This document shows, piece by piece, positions 17,401-29,275 of a stretch of DNA of 64,000 nucleotides. The notes under the pieces were generated by a model. That model saw only the letters and a program-made list of their open reading frames with translations, was not told the origin of the DNA and searched no databases. The position numbers were made by a program, and so were the translations under genes. The DNA is taken from NCBI GenBank assembly GCA_963780815.1, contig CAWADG010000004.1, forward strand, positions 310,001-374,000, written 5' to 3'. Positions within the stretch are counted from its first letter, which is position 1; every line of letters begins with the position of its first letter. This DNA is from VRUE01 sp963780815. Its GTDB lineage: Bacteria > Actinomycetota > Thermoleophilia > Solirubrobacterales > 70-9.

Positions 17401-20400
17401 TGGAGTCGATCTGGGTCTCGGGAGCGGTCGAATCCTCGACGTATGTGAGCGCGGCGGAGCACGACGAGGGGTTACCGATACTCGAGGTGGTCGTAGCACG
17501 GAAACGAGTGAGGGAATCGTCGGGGACGGACACGCTGATGCCCGCCGTGAGTTCGGCTGCCGTCGCTGTTGCGATCGGATCGCCTGAGCAGTCGTTCGTG
17601 ATGAATAGGCGAACGGTGGAGCCTGCTTCAGCCGAGCCGAAGATCTTGGGCGAGTTGTTGTTGGCGGGTGAGGCCGGGACCGTCGCCGTCAATTCCGGCG
17701 CATCCGGCGCGGTCGTGTCGACCGTGAAGCTCTGGGTTGCCGAGCCGGGGTTCCCCGCAGCGTCGGCGGTTCGCACCCGGAATGTGTAGGGCCCATCGGC
17801 CAGTGGCGCGGGGGGTGTGTGGGTCCCATTGCCCGAGCACGGGCCGAAGCTCGGTGCGCCGGTGTCGAGCGAGCATTCGAAGTTCAGGCCAGGCTCAGAG
17901 CTGAAGGTGAAGGTCGGCGTCGGGTCGTTGGTGAGGCCCGAGGGGCCGGAGTCGATGCTCACCACCGGCGCGGTGGTGTCGACGGTCCAGCTGAAGGACG
18001 CCGGCGTCGCGTCGGTGTTGCCGGCCTGGTCGATCGCCCGGACTTCGAATTTATGGGAGCCGTCGGCGAGCGCCGAGTAGCTCTTCGGCGAGCTGCACGC
18101 GCCCAGGCGGCCGCCTGGGTCGAGTCGATCCGGCACTGGAACGAGGCGACGCCGGAGCCGCCGGTGTCGGTGCCCGAGAAGGCGAAGCTCGCTGGCGCCG
18201 TGTTGGCCAGCGCCGGCGGGCTCGAGTCGATCGAGGTCTGCGGCGCGGTGGTGTCGACGGTCCAGCTGAAGGACGCCGGGGTGGCGTCGGTGTTGCCGGC
18301 CTGGTCGATCGCCCGGACTTCGAAGTTATGGGAGCCGTCGGCGAGCGCCGAGTAGCTCTTCGGCGAGGTGCAGGCCGCCCAGGCGGCCGCCTGGGTCGAG
18401 TCGAGCCGGCACTGGAACGAGGCGACGCCGGAGCCGCCGGCGTCGGTGCCCGAGAAGGCGAAGCTCGCTGCGGCGCTGTTGGCCAGCGCCGGCGGGTTCG
18501 AGTCGATCGAGGTCTGCGGCGCGGTGGTGTCGACGGTCCAGCTGAAGGACGCCGGGGTGGCGTCGGTGTTGCCGGCCTGGTCGATCGCCCGGACTTCGAA
18601 GGTGTGGGAGCCGTCGGCGAGCGCCGAGTAGGCTCTTCGGCGAGCTGCAGGCCGCCCAGGCGGCGGCCTGGCTCGAGTCGAGCCGGCACTGGAACGAGGC
18701 GACGCCGGAGCCGCCGGCGTCGGTGCCCGAGAAGGCGAAGCTCGCTGGCGCCGTGTTGGCCAGCGCCGGCGGGCTCGAGTCGATCGAGGTCTGCGGCGCG
18801 GTGGTGTCGACGGTCCAGCTGAAGGACGCCGGGGTGGCGTCGGTGTTGCCGGCCTGGTCGATCGCCCGGACTTCGAAGGTATGGGTGCCGTCGGCGAGCG
18901 CCGAGTAGCTCTTCGGCGAGGTGCAGCCGCCCAGGCGCCGCCTCGTCGAGTCGAGCCGGCACTGGAACGAGGCGACGCCGGAGCCGCCGGTGTCGGTGCC
19001 CGAGAAGGCGAAGCTCGCGGCGGCGCTGTTGACCAGCGCCGGCGGGCTCGGATGTCGATCGAGGTCTGCGGCGCGGTGGTGTCGACGGTCCAGCTGAAGG
19101 ACGCCGGGGTGGCGTCGGCGTTGCCGGCCTGGTCGATCGCCCGGACTTCGAATTTATGGGTGCCGTCGGCGAGCGCCGAGTAGCTCTTCGGCGAGGCTGC
19201 AGTCGCCCAGGCCGCCGCCTGGCTCGAGTCGAGCCGGCACTGGAACGAGGCGACGCCGGAGCCGCCGGTGTCGGTGCCCGAGAAGGCGAAGCTCGGCGGC
19301 GCCGTGTTGCGCCAGCGCCGGCGGGCTCGAGTCGATCGAGGTGCTGCGGCGCGGTGGTGTCGACGGTCCAGCTGAAGGACGCCGGGGTGGCGTCGGTGTT
19401 GCCGGCCTGGTCGATCGCCCGGACTTCGAAGTTATGGGAGCCGTCGGCGAGCGCGGAGTAGCTCTTCGGCGAGGTGCAGGCCGCCCAGGCGGCCGCCTGG
19501 CTCGAGTCGAGCCGGCACTGGAACGAGGCGACGCCGGAGCCGCCGCTGTCGGTGCCCGAGAAGGCGAAGCTCGGCTGGCGCCGTGTTGGCCAGCGCCGGC
19601 GGGCTCGAGTCGATCGAGGTCTGCGGCGCGGTGGTGTCGACGGTCCAGCTGAAGGACGCCGGGGTGGCGTCGGTGTTGCCGGCCTGGTCGATCGCCCGGA
19701 CTTCGAATTTGTGGGAGCCGTCGGCGAGCGCCGAGTAGCTCTTCGGCGAGGTGCATGTCGCCCAGGCGGCCGCCTGGCTCGAGTCGAGCCGGCACTGGAA
19801 CGAGGCGACGCCGGAGCCGCCGGTGTCGGTGCCCGAGAAGGCGAAGCTCGCTGGCGCCGTGTTGCGCCAGCGCCGGCGGGCTCGGGTCGATCGACGGTCT
19901 GCGGCGCGGTGGTGTCGACGGTCCAGCTGAAGGACGCCGGGGTGGCGTCGGCGTTGCCGGCCTGGTCGATCGCCCGGACTTCGAATTTGTGGGAGCCGTC
20001 GGCGAGCGCCGAGTAGCTCTTCGGCGAGGTGCAGGTCGCCCAGGCCGCCGCTTGGCTCGAGTCGAGCCGGCACTGGAACGAGGCGACGCCGGAGCCGCCG
20101 GTGTCGGTGCCCGAGAAGGCGAAGCTCGGCGGCGCCGGTGTTGGCCAGCGCCGGCGGGTTCGGGTCGATCGTCGTGTTCGGCGCGGTGGTGTCGACGGTC
20201 CAGCTGAAGGACGCCGGGGTGGCGTCGGTGTTGCCGGCCTGGTCGATCGCCCGGACTTCGAAGTTGTGGGAGCCGTCGGCGAGCGCCGAGTAGCTCTTCG
20301 GCGAGGCGCATGTCGCCCAGGCCGCCGCTTGGCTCGAGTCGAGCCGGCACTGGAACGAGGCGACGCCGGAGCCGCCGCCGTCGGTCGCCCTAGAAGGTGA

Positions 20401-23400
20401 ACTCGGCGGCGCCGGTGGCGACCAGCGCCGGCGGGTTCGGGTCGATCGTGGTGTTCGGCGCGGTGGTGTCGACGGTCCAGCTGAAGGACGCCGGGGTGGC
20501 GTCGGCGTTGCCGGCCTGGTCGATCGCCCGGACTTCGAAGGTGTGGGAGCCGTCGGCGAGCGCCGAGTAGCTCTTCGGCGAGGCGCATGTCGCCCAGGCC
20601 GCCGCTTCGCTCGAGTCGAGCCGGCACTGGAACGAGGCGACGCCCGAGCCGCCGGCGTCGTCGCCGCAGAATTTGAATTCGGCGGCGCCGGAGGCGACCA
20701 GCGCCGCCGGGTTCTGGGTGATCGTCGTGTTCGCCGCGGTGGTGTCGACGGTCCAGCTGAAGGACGCCGGGGTGGCGTCGGCGTTGCCGGCCTGGTCGAT
20801 CGCCCGGACTTCGAAGGTGTGGGAGCCGTCGGCGAGCGCCGAGTAGCTCTTCGGCGAGGCGCAGGTCGCCCAGGCCGCCGCTTCGCTCGAGTCGAGCCGG
20901 CACTGGAACGAGGCGACGCCCGAGCCGGCCCGTCGTCGCCGCAGAATTTGAATTCGGCGGCGCCGGAGGCGACCAGCGTTCCCGGGTTCTGGGTGATCGT
21001 CGTGTTCGGCGCGGTGGTGTCGACGGTCCAGCTGAAGGACGCCGGGGTGGCGTCGGTGTTGCCGGCCTGGTCGATCGCCCGGACTTCGAAGGTGTGGGAG
21101 CCGTCGGCGAGCGCCGAGTAGCTCTTCGGCGAGGCGCATGTCGCCCAGGCCGCCGCTTCGCTCGAGTCGAGCCGGCACTGGAACGAGGCGACGCCCGAGC
21201 CGGTGCCGTCGTCGCCGCTGAATTTGAATTCGGCGGCGCCGGAGGCGACCAGCGTTCCCGGGTTCTGGGTGATCGTCGTGTTCGGCGCGGTTGAATCCTC
21301 CACATATGTGATCGACGCCGAGCAGCTCGAGGTGACTTCCGAGCTGGTGGTCGCGGTTGCGCTGAAAGCAGTGGTCGAGTCGTCGGGGACGTTGACCGAG
21401 ATGCCGGAGGCGAGTTGGGCTGCCGTTCCTGTTGCGACCGGAGAGCCGGCGCAACTCGATCCGGTGTAGATCTTCACCGTGGTGCCGGCCGTCGCCGCGC
21501 CGGTGATCTCGGGGCTGTTGTCATTGGCCGGCGATGCCGGGATCGTCGCGGTCAGGCTCGGGGGCGGCGGCGAAGCGATTGAGTAGGTCGCGGTGTAGCT
21601 TCCCGCCGCTGCGTCGAAGAACGCGTAGTCGACACCCTTGATCGTCTGGAACGTCAGTGGGACTGTCGTGGTGCCCCGTTTGACCGATTCGAGTTCTCCG
21701 CTCGCGGACAGTTTGGGCACCATCGCCCGCAGGCCCGTCGCGCCGGCTCCCGGGCTGATGCTGAACTGGAGTTTCCCGCCGGCCCATGAGATCGAGCCGA
21801 ACGAGGATTGGTTGCGACCGTCGAGCCAGGTCAGCATCTGCTTCGCCGATACGACGGGCACACCGTTTTCCAGCGCTGCGTTGATGATCGCTTCGCCGTC
21901 GGTGGAGGTCGCTTCGTCGGTGTGCATGTTGGCGGTGAAGACGCCGTAGTAGCCCTTTGGTCCCAGCGCGTCGTCGAGCAGGGCGTTGATCGTCCCCGGG
22001 TAGGACTGACCCGACTCGTCGGTCATCTGGGTCGTCGCCTGGTAGACGTTGATCGGTGAGCCGTTCCGATCGGCGAATCGCATCGGCATTCCGGATCCGG
22101 TGAACATTCCCGGCCTGTCCTGAATCCATTCGGAAGGCCAGTAGTAGTAGTTGGTGTCGAGCCGAATACCGTTTTCGAGCTCGACCTTTGGCTGGCTGGC
22201 CCAGTCACTCCAGGTGATGCAGTGAGTGCGGCTGGTGGACGGGCCGCTGAGGCTCGGGAAGTTCGCGTGCCATTCGGCGAGTTGGTTGGAGTAGATCGTT
22301 TCGAGCTGCGAGGTGCTGCTCCAGTCTTCGCAGTTGGTCGTGAAGTGCAGCCCGATCTCGAATCCTTCCCCGGTCAGTTTGGCGGCCGTCGCATCGGAGA
22401 TCGGGGTGTTCGGATAGATGTAGGAGGTCGCGCGAACGCATTCCCAGTTGGCGACCGAGCACCCCGGTGGGCTCGAGTTCCTCCAGTCTGTTCGAAGCGC
22501 CCCACCGTTCCCCCGTTGCCGTGGTCATCCCCGGTCATGACCACCGCGGCCTTCTCGTCGTGGGGCAGGAACCAGAACCGTGGCAGCGGCTTGCGATCGA
22601 GATTCATCTGGCCGATGAGGTTGGTGAGGAGCCGCTGCTGCTCGTCCGCCTGCGGAATCGCGACCTTGTTCGGGTCGACCCAGTCCGGCTGGGGGTCGCC
22701 CGCCTTCGCGCCGAAGAAGAGGTCGTCTGAGCGGATCGGCCCGATCCCGTCTCGGTCTTCTCCCGCCCAGGCGGGGTTTCCCTGGCGGGTGTAGATGACC
22801 GACCGGGCGAGGTCGTAGCTGAAGGCTGCGGCGGTGCCGCCGTTCGATCCCACCTGGCGCAGAGTCACCGCGGGGTTCGACGGTTTTGGTGTTCGCGTCG
22901 GAGTAGAGGCTGGCGATCGTTTCCGCGCCGGCGGTCGTGTATCGATTCGCGTTGCCGTGGTACTGGATGGTTTCGCCGACGATCCCTTGCCCCGGGCGCA
23001 GTCGAGGTGTCGACGCCGAGATAGGCGTTCGCGAGGACGCCGCCGGCGGAGCTGAGGCCGAGCAGCCCAAGCAGCTTGGAGTCGGGCCTCATCGCGATGA
23101 GGTTGCCGCCCTGCTGGACCCATTCGGTCAGCATCTGAGCCTGTCCGGAGCTGAGCTTGCCCTGCGCGAGAATCACGACGTCGTGTGCATTGAGCACGGC
23201 CGGCGTCACTTTCGAGATATCCGTCGCGATGAACTCGTTCAGGCCTTCGGCCCGGAGGATTTCCGGGTAGTAGCGACCGAACTGGTTTTCCGTGTTGGTG
23301 ATGACGAGGATCGGCCCTCCGGGGCCTTCGTCCGGCGGGGGCGGCGGCGCCGCGGCTGTCGTGAAGGTCCAGGCCGCGTCGGCTGACATCGGGTTGCCGG

Positions 23401-26081
23401 CGAGGTCGGTGATCCCCCCGCGCACCTCCTTTGATCCTCATCGTGTACTGAGAGGAGAACTGGAGGGGCTCGGTCGGAGTCAGCGTGATCCGTCGATTTG
23501 GCTGGCTGTAGCTGACCGTGGCTTCGACGAGCGCGTTGGATCCGTCCCTCAGTTCGACCGTCGAGGAGGAGACCGAGCTGGCTTTGATCGGCTCGCTGAA
23601 AGTTGCGCTGACCGACGATTCCGGGTCGACTTCGATCGCCCCCGCGATCGGAATTCGGCTGGTGACAACCGGCGGCGTTGTGTCTTCTTCCAGTTCTTCG
23701 GTGAAGACGGGGTCGACGAGGTAGTTCGCAGCTTCGAAGGTGTGCGGTCCCCCTTCGCTGAACAGCCCGCCCGCGGGGCCGTAGTTGAAGACGCCGTTAC
23801 CTCCGTCGATTCCGTCGGCCAGGGCATGGAGCGGTGGGTTGTCGGTCCCGACGAGCGAGAAGAAGTTCCTGATCGCGGAGTAGTGGCCGAACGGGCGCGT
23901 GGTAGGAGACGACATAGGTGGTGCCGGCCTGGATCGCGATCGGGCTTTCGAAGTCGGCCTGCTGCCATCCCGACGCGGACTCGTTCGTGAACGTGACCTG
24001 ACCGAGCAGGGTTCCGCCGCTGGTCCAGAGGCGGCCGCTATGGGGGCCGGATGTTCTCCGCGGTCTTGTAGAAGCGGACCCCGGTAATGAAGCCGTCGGT
24101 GTCGGACCGGAACTTGAGCCCGAGTTCAACCGCGTTCGAGTCTGCGTCCGCTGGTGCGCGGTGAGGCTGCCTTCCCAGATCGAGCATGGGCACGACCGCG
24201 GTTCGACTTCGACCGTCGACCTGGGCGGCGGCCGGCTGGATGTTGCCGCTGTCGTCGACGGCGCGGGCTTTGATCGTTGCCGTGCCCACGGCGTCCGGGG
24301 TCCAGGTGTAGCTCCATTCCCCTCGTCCCTCGGCCGGATGCCAGGTGGACCCGTCGTCGACGGAGACTTCGACGCCGGCGACCTGCGCCGCCTTTTTCGG
24401 TCTCCCCGGTGGCGTCGGTCGCGGTGCCGGTGATCGTCACCGGGTTGCCGACCTGGACTTTCGACCCGTTCGGCGGGACTCGCGATCGCTGACGTGGGCG
24501 GCGTCGTATCGGTCGATTTCGGAGGCGGCGACCAGGCCCGCTTGCAGGGTCTGCGGCTGCGAGCCCATGTCCGCCAGGACGTTCACCGTCGCCTGGCGCA
24601 TCCGGTCGTCCGGGGTCGATTCTCCGCGATCGTGCTCGCCTTCGAGGCCCCAGGACCACTGGACCGTCCCGGCGCTGAAGACCAGGGCGCCGCTGGGCGC
24701 CCTGTACTCGGTGATGTGATGCGTCGCCGTCCCGGGCCCGTAGGTGGAGCCGAAGTCTTGCGAGCTTCTCGGGCACTTCCGTGGTGGTCGAGGAGAGGCG
24801 GAAGAGGCCCTTCGGCCGGAAGCCGTTGTCGAGGTCTTCGTCCCACTCGTAGCCGAGCGTATTCCGCCGCGAGGGTCGCGGTTTCTCCTGGTTCGAGTGA
24901 GGCGATGTTCGTGTTGCGCCAGAGGCGCAGCTTGCCGTCGGCCGCGGGGACTTCGATCGCCGTCGTCCCCACAGTCGACCATGAAGATCGTCCCGCTCAG
25001 CGCGTTCTCGGGTTCCTTCCCGTCCTGGGGGCCGAACCGCGGGTCTCGCCAGGTGCCCGTCCAGACGTTCGATTCGGGATCGATCTTTTCGTTCGCGTGG
25101 GTCTCCTTGTAACAGACGAGAGTCCGGTGGCTGTTTTCCCACCTCGTCTTCCAGAAGATCTCGTTGCCGCTGAAGAAGCCCAGGTTGACTCCGGCGTCCC
25201 GCGCGGCCGTGACGTTCGCCCGCTGCGCGGCCGACCAGTACTCGTCGTGACCGACCGAGAGGAAGACCTTGTGTTCAAGCAGCGCGGCTGCCGTCTCGGT
25301 CGACGTCGCCCTCGCTCGTGTAGCTGACGTCATAGCCGTTGCGCTCGAGCCAGCGGACCATCGGGTATTCGGCGTTGAAGGGGCTGTCTTCGGGGGTCGT
25401 CCCGCGAACGGTCAGCGGCCGGTTGTAGCTGACCTTGTAGGCGCGCCCGGGGTTTTCGCCCGGGCCCCCGACGTAGAGGCTGTTGCCGCCGTATCGGTTG
25501 TAGGCCTCCCAGGTCGTGTCGGAGGTCTGGAAGAGGAGATCGGACCCGCCGCCGTCGTCGCGAACGACGAAGATGATGTGGCTTCCTTCGGAGGGCTGGT
25601 CTTCGCGGACGAGCTTCGCGAAATAGATCCCCGAGACGGCGTTCGACGGGCACCGCCCATGACGCCGATTCGGCCCAGTTGCCGCAATCGATCAGGCCGG
25701 TCGAGGCTTCTTCTTCACAGGGGGTTGGCTCTGCGGAAGAGCCGCCGAGGGTTTGACGCTGGCGACCTTGCGGGCGCCGTCTCCGCCGTAGTAGCCCATC
25801 CGGTAGATGTCGAGCCGGTAGGCCGTGGATGGGGTGTCGATCTTGAAGCGGACCGTTTCGCCGCGGTCGACGCTGATGCTCGTGGCGAAGCCCTGGATGC
25901 TGGGGTCGCCCGCCCCTTCGACGTCCCATTCGCTCGGCGGGTTGCCCGGTTTCGAGTTCTCGCAGACGATTTCGTTCGCGGGCGGATCGCACGGCCCCGC
26001 AAGGGCGTCTTCGGCGCACGTGGCCAGGCCTGCCGGAACCAGCAGGGCGAGCAGCACGACGAATTTCCGAATCGACAGCAC
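14492..26081 (-). CDS. Giant secreted multidomain protein with tandem Ig-like repeats (many frameshifts)
   Basis: An approximately 11.6-kb gene (about 3,860 codons) read across roughly 20 frameshifts. The signal peptide is MLSIRKFVVLLALLVPAGLA at the ATG at 26081. From there: an N,N-dimethylformamidase beta-subunit-like region (YRMGYYGGDGARKV, YNRYGGNSLYVGGPGE, SVGHDEYWS; about 25990-24600); an Ig-like domain (about 24480-24190); a DUF4082-like domain (FITGVRFYK; 24120-23860); an SbsA-type Ig domain (23730-23340); a ThuA/flavodoxin-like domain (23330-22990); a polysaccharide-deacetylase-like domain (VVMTGDDHGN, FEIGLHF; about 22800-21600); then Ig-like repeats to 14750; and a C-terminal domain (KVPIRLTLTGKRLL) ending at TAG 14492. 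It is presumably extracellular. The shifts are probably sequencing errors; a decayed gene is the alternative. Confidence 0.72.
15760..21300 (-). repeat. Coding tandem repeats of 276 bp (Ig-like domain units)
   Basis: The phrase GTGGTGTC-GACGGTCCAGCTG (plus-strand reading) recurs at 16599, 16875, 17151, 17973, 18248, 18524, 18801, 19076, 19354, 19631, 19909, 20186, 20463, 20739 and 21014, with a divergent copy at about 15778. The unit is 276 bp (92 codons) and encodes an Ig-like domain ending SFSWTVDTTAP. Three divergent units at 16599-17151 are exactly 276 apart and in frame. The near-identical block from 17973 to 21014 shows spacings of 275-278, and these account for the frameshifts there. 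Confidence 0.9.
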
Positions 26082-26134
26082 CTATAGTTGCAACGCCCAG
26101 AGCCCCTACGAATTTCCGCCCCGGGCTAGTCCTT

Positions 26135-26150
26135 TTCGGCAATCGCCGAA
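26135..26150. repeat. Small inverted repeat between the sugar transferase and giant protein genes
   Basis: TTCGGC-AATC-GCCGAA, a perfect 6-bp inverted repeat with a 4-base centre, sits in the 103-bp gap upstream of the giant gene. It could be an operator or a weak terminator for the sugar transferase. There is no T-tract on the minus strand. Confidence 0.45.
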
Positions 26151-26184
26151 ACTAATCCTCTACTCGAGGTGAGTCTTGGCCAAT

Positions 26185-26934
26185 TTACGCGGCGCCCTTG
26201 CCGTGGATCACGGTCGGCAGGGTGAGGAGCAGGATCTTGAGGTTGAGCGGCAGGGAGCGGCGCTCGACGTACTCGGTGTCGAGCGCGATCATCTGCTCGA
26301 AGGTCAGCAGGCTTCGGCCGCGCACCTGCCACAGGCCGGTGATGCCGGGCTTGACCGCGAAGCGGCGGAAGGCCTCCGGCGGATACTTGTCGACCTCGTA
26401 CTGGATCGGCGGCCGCGGCCCGACGAGGGACATCTCCCCCCGCAGCACGTTCCAGAGCTGCGGCAGCTCGTCGATGCTGGTCCGCCGCAGGAAGGCGCCC
26501 ACGCGGGTCACCCGGGCGTCTTCCTGCGAGCTTCGTCATCGGGCGGCCCGCCGCCGTCCTCGCCGGCGATCATCTGCTCGACGTGACGACGGTGTGCGTC
26601 CGCCGCCGACTCCTTCGCGCATCGTCCGGAACTTGGCGACCGAGAACGGCTCGAGGTTGCGCCCGAGACGGCGCTGCCTGAAGATCGCGGGGCCGGGAGA
26701 GTCGAGCCTGATCGCCACGGCCACGAGCAGCAGGAGCGGCGAAAGCACGACGAAGCATGATCGTCGGCGCCGAGCAACGTCGAGCACCCGGATCGTCGAG
26801 CTCGGTGAAGCGGCGACGGTCTCGACGCCACCGACGGCTCGGGCGCCAGGTCGCGCCGGCAGCCGGCCGCCTGCGGGCCGATCGCAAGGCCTGTTCCCAC
26901 GGCGACCGCGCCGTTCGCCGCGGAGTCGAGTCAC
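26185..26934 (-). CDS. Bacterial sugar transferase priming exopolysaccharide synthesis (frameshifted)
   Basis: The C-terminal 108 residues read cleanly: GAFLRRTSIDELPQLWNVLR, MSLVGPRPP, KPGITGLWQVRGRS, then YVERRSLPLNLKILLLTLP. Upstream, in another frame, come a membrane helix (SCFVVLSPLLLLVAVAIRL) and DSPGPAIFRQRRLGRN, FSVAKFRTM. Together they are the catalytic domain of the WcaJ/WbaP family, which transfers a sugar-1-phosphate to undecaprenyl phosphate at the inner membrane. The start is a GTG at 26934 overlapping the aminotransferase TGA (GTGA). At about 250 codons it is the short single-helix form. Frame changes lie near 26510-26620 and in the N-terminal 60 codons. Confidence 0.85.
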
Positions 26935-28091
26935 GAGCGCGACCGATCGTCATGCGGCCTGCGCAGTCCGTGATGCGCAAGTCTCGAGATGACGTAGTCC
27001 TGGGCCTCGTCGGTCAGGCCCGGGAAGAGCGGCAGCAGGACGACGTCCCGGGCGGCCGCCTCGGTGTGCGGGAGCTCGGCGCCGGCCTCGCCGTAGGCCC
27101 CCTCGAGATGGATCGCCATGATGCCGCGCCGGGTGGCGATCCCGTCTGCGAGCAGCTGCCGCATCAGCTCCTGCGCGCCCGAACGGCGCCCCGGGGCCGA
27201 CCCTTATCGGGTACGACTGCCAGGTGCGCACGGCGTAGTCGGGTTCGTGCGGCGTGCTCGATCGACGGAATCCGGCTCAGCAGCGACGAGTAGCGCTCGG
27301 CGAGCCGGCGGCGCTCGGCGAGCACGGTGTCGAGGACCTCGAGCTGGCGCAGTCCGACCGCCGCCTGGAGGTCGGTCATCCGAGCGTTCCAGCCGCGCTC
27401 CGGATAGTGCTCGATGACGACGTCGCGGGCCGCGTGGCGGGCCAGCGCCGACTGGTCCATCGCGTGCTGGCGCAGCCTCCGCAGGCGCTCCGCCATCTCG
27501 GCGTCGTGGACGGCGATCATGCCGCCCTCGCCGCAGGTGATCACCTTGCGCGGATGGAAGGAGAAGCAGGCGAGCGGGCCGAGCGAGCCGATCGGGCGGC
27601 CGCGGTGGAGGGCGCCGATCGCGCAGGCCGCGTCCTCGACCAGCGACCAGGCCGTGGCGCTCGCGCGAGGTCGAGGAAGCGCGTCCATGTCGGCCGGAAG
27701 GCCGACCTGGTGGACGGGCATCACCGCCTTGGTCCGTGGGGTCAGCCGGCGCTCGACGTCGGCGGGGTCGAGGTTGTAGGTGAGCGGGTCGATGTCGGCG
27801 AAGACCGGCGTCGCGCCGCAGTGCCAGACGGCGTTTGCGGTCGCGATGAAGGAGAGCGAGGGAACGATGACCTCGTCGCCGGGCCCGACTCCCGAGGCGT
27901 AGAGGGCGAGGTGAAGCGCGGTCGTGCAGCTCGTCGTCGCGACGGCCTCGGGGGCGCCGACGCGCTCGCGCGAAGGCCCGCTCGAACTCCTCGACCCGCG
28001 GCCCCTGGGTCAGCCAGCCGGAGTCGATCACTTCGGCGACGGCCTCGGCCTCCCCCCCGCCGAACCAGGGCCTCGCGAACGGGACCTCCAT
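26931..28091 (-). CDS. DegT/DnrJ/EryC1-type sugar aminotransferase (second copy, frameshifted)
   Basis: The ATG at 28091 gives MEVPFARPWFGGGEAEAVAE, a typical opening for this family. Read across frame changes near 27970, 27660 and 27220, it shows the PLP-binding core (EDAACAIGA, the lysine in FSFHPRKVITCGEGG), NARMTDLQAAVGLRQL and a C-terminal segment IMAIHLEGAYGE. About 387 codons fits the family. It probably makes an amino nucleotide sugar for the polysaccharide. It lies 22 bases after the epimerase and overlaps the sugar transferase start, so the three form one operon. Confidence 0.87.
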
Positions 28092-28112
28092 CAGCGCGGC
28101 CTCCGTTCGGGA

Positions 28113-29093
28113 TCAGGGCTCGGGCCCTGGCGCGTCGCGGCTCTCCCGCCACCACTCGACGAGCTGGGTCAGGCCCTCCTCGAGGTCGATCTCGGCGCTG
28201 AAGCCGAGCTCCCGCTTGCGCGCCTGAGGTGTCGGCGAGGCGCCGGGTGACCCCGTTGACGGCCCGCTCCGGCCCGTACTCGATCGAGAGGTCCGAGCCC
28301 ATCACCCGCAGCAGCGTTTCGGCCAGCTCGTTGAGGCTCGTCTCGACGCCGCTGGCGATGTTGAAGACCGCGTCGGTGACGTCCGCTTCGGCCGCGAGGA
28401 CGTTGGCGCGCGCGATGTCGGGCACGCAGACGAAGTCCATCGTCTGGGTGCCGTCGCCGAAGATCAGCGGCGGCTCGCCGTCGGCGATCCGCTCCATCCA
28501 GCGCACGAGCACCTCGGTGTAGGCGCCGTGGACGTCCATGCGCGGGCCGTAGACGTTGAAGTAGCGCAGCGCGACGTAGTCGAGCCCGGTCATCGCGTGA
28601 TAGCTCCGCAGCAGCCCCTCGTTGAAGGTCTTCGCGGCGCCGTAGAGCGTGTCGTTCGCGTAGGGGTGGTGGCGCTCGTGCGGTCGGGAACTCGCTCGGC
28701 CAGCCCGTAGACGGACGCCGAGGAGGCGGCGATCAGCTTGCGCGACCCCGGCTGCCGCCGCGGCCTCGACGACGTTGAAGGTGCCGTCGACGAGCACCTC
28801 GAGCGCCAGGCGCGGCTCCTCGGCGCACTGGGTGATCCGGATCGCCGCCTGGTGGAAGACGAGGTCGATGCCCTGCGGTGAGCTCGGCGACCAGCGCCGT
28901 GTCGCGGACGTCGCCCTCGACGACGGTCACCCTGCCGCTCTCCTCAGCGCCAGGCGAGGTTCGCGCGGCGCCCCCGGACGAAGTTGTCGAGGACGACCAC
29001 CTCGGCCGCGCCCGTCTCGACGAGCTGGTCGACCAGGGTCGACCCGATCGTGCCGGCGCCGCCGGTGACGAGTATTCGCTGGCCTTTGATCAC
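28113..29093 (-). CDS. NAD-dependent nucleotide-sugar epimerase/dehydratase (frameshifted)
   Basis: It starts at the GTG at 29093, preceded 7 bases upstream by GAGGAA. VIKGQRILVTGGAGTIGSTL is the NAD-binding Rossmann motif. After frame changes near 28940, 28870 and 28680 it continues with the catalytic Tyr-Lys in YGAAKTFNEGLLRSYH, YFNVYGPRMDVHG and QTMDFVCVPDIA. It ends in ELGFSAEIDLEEGLTQLVEW. The total is about 327 codons. It is an extended SDR, most like the UDP-glucose/UDP-GlcNAc 4-epimerase group; the substrate is unresolved. It is the first gene of the operon that continues with the aminotransferase and sugar transferase. Confidence 0.86.
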
Positions 29094-29275
29094 GCTGATT
29101 CCTCGATCTGTGGTCTGGGACTGGATCGCACGGCGATCCCTGCTTGCTCGGAAATAACGGCTGCTTAGCAGCGAACTTTTCAAGGGAAGAGCGATTCCCC
29201 GCGAGGAAGGCGTGACCCCTCTCACTCGTTGCTCAATCGGACGCGTGCGCGTTGGCGGCCTGTGTCCCTGTGCAG

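Noticed and set aside
15760..21300. Possible CRISPR array or satellite from regular spacing
   Set aside because: The repeat is 276 bp, has no short repeat-spacer pattern and encodes Ig-like domains throughout; it is a coding repeat.
29160..29175. GCTGC-TTA-GCAGC hairpin in the gap before the Wzz-Wzy fusion
   Set aside because: Only 5 bp with a 3-base loop and no T-tract; too weak to call.
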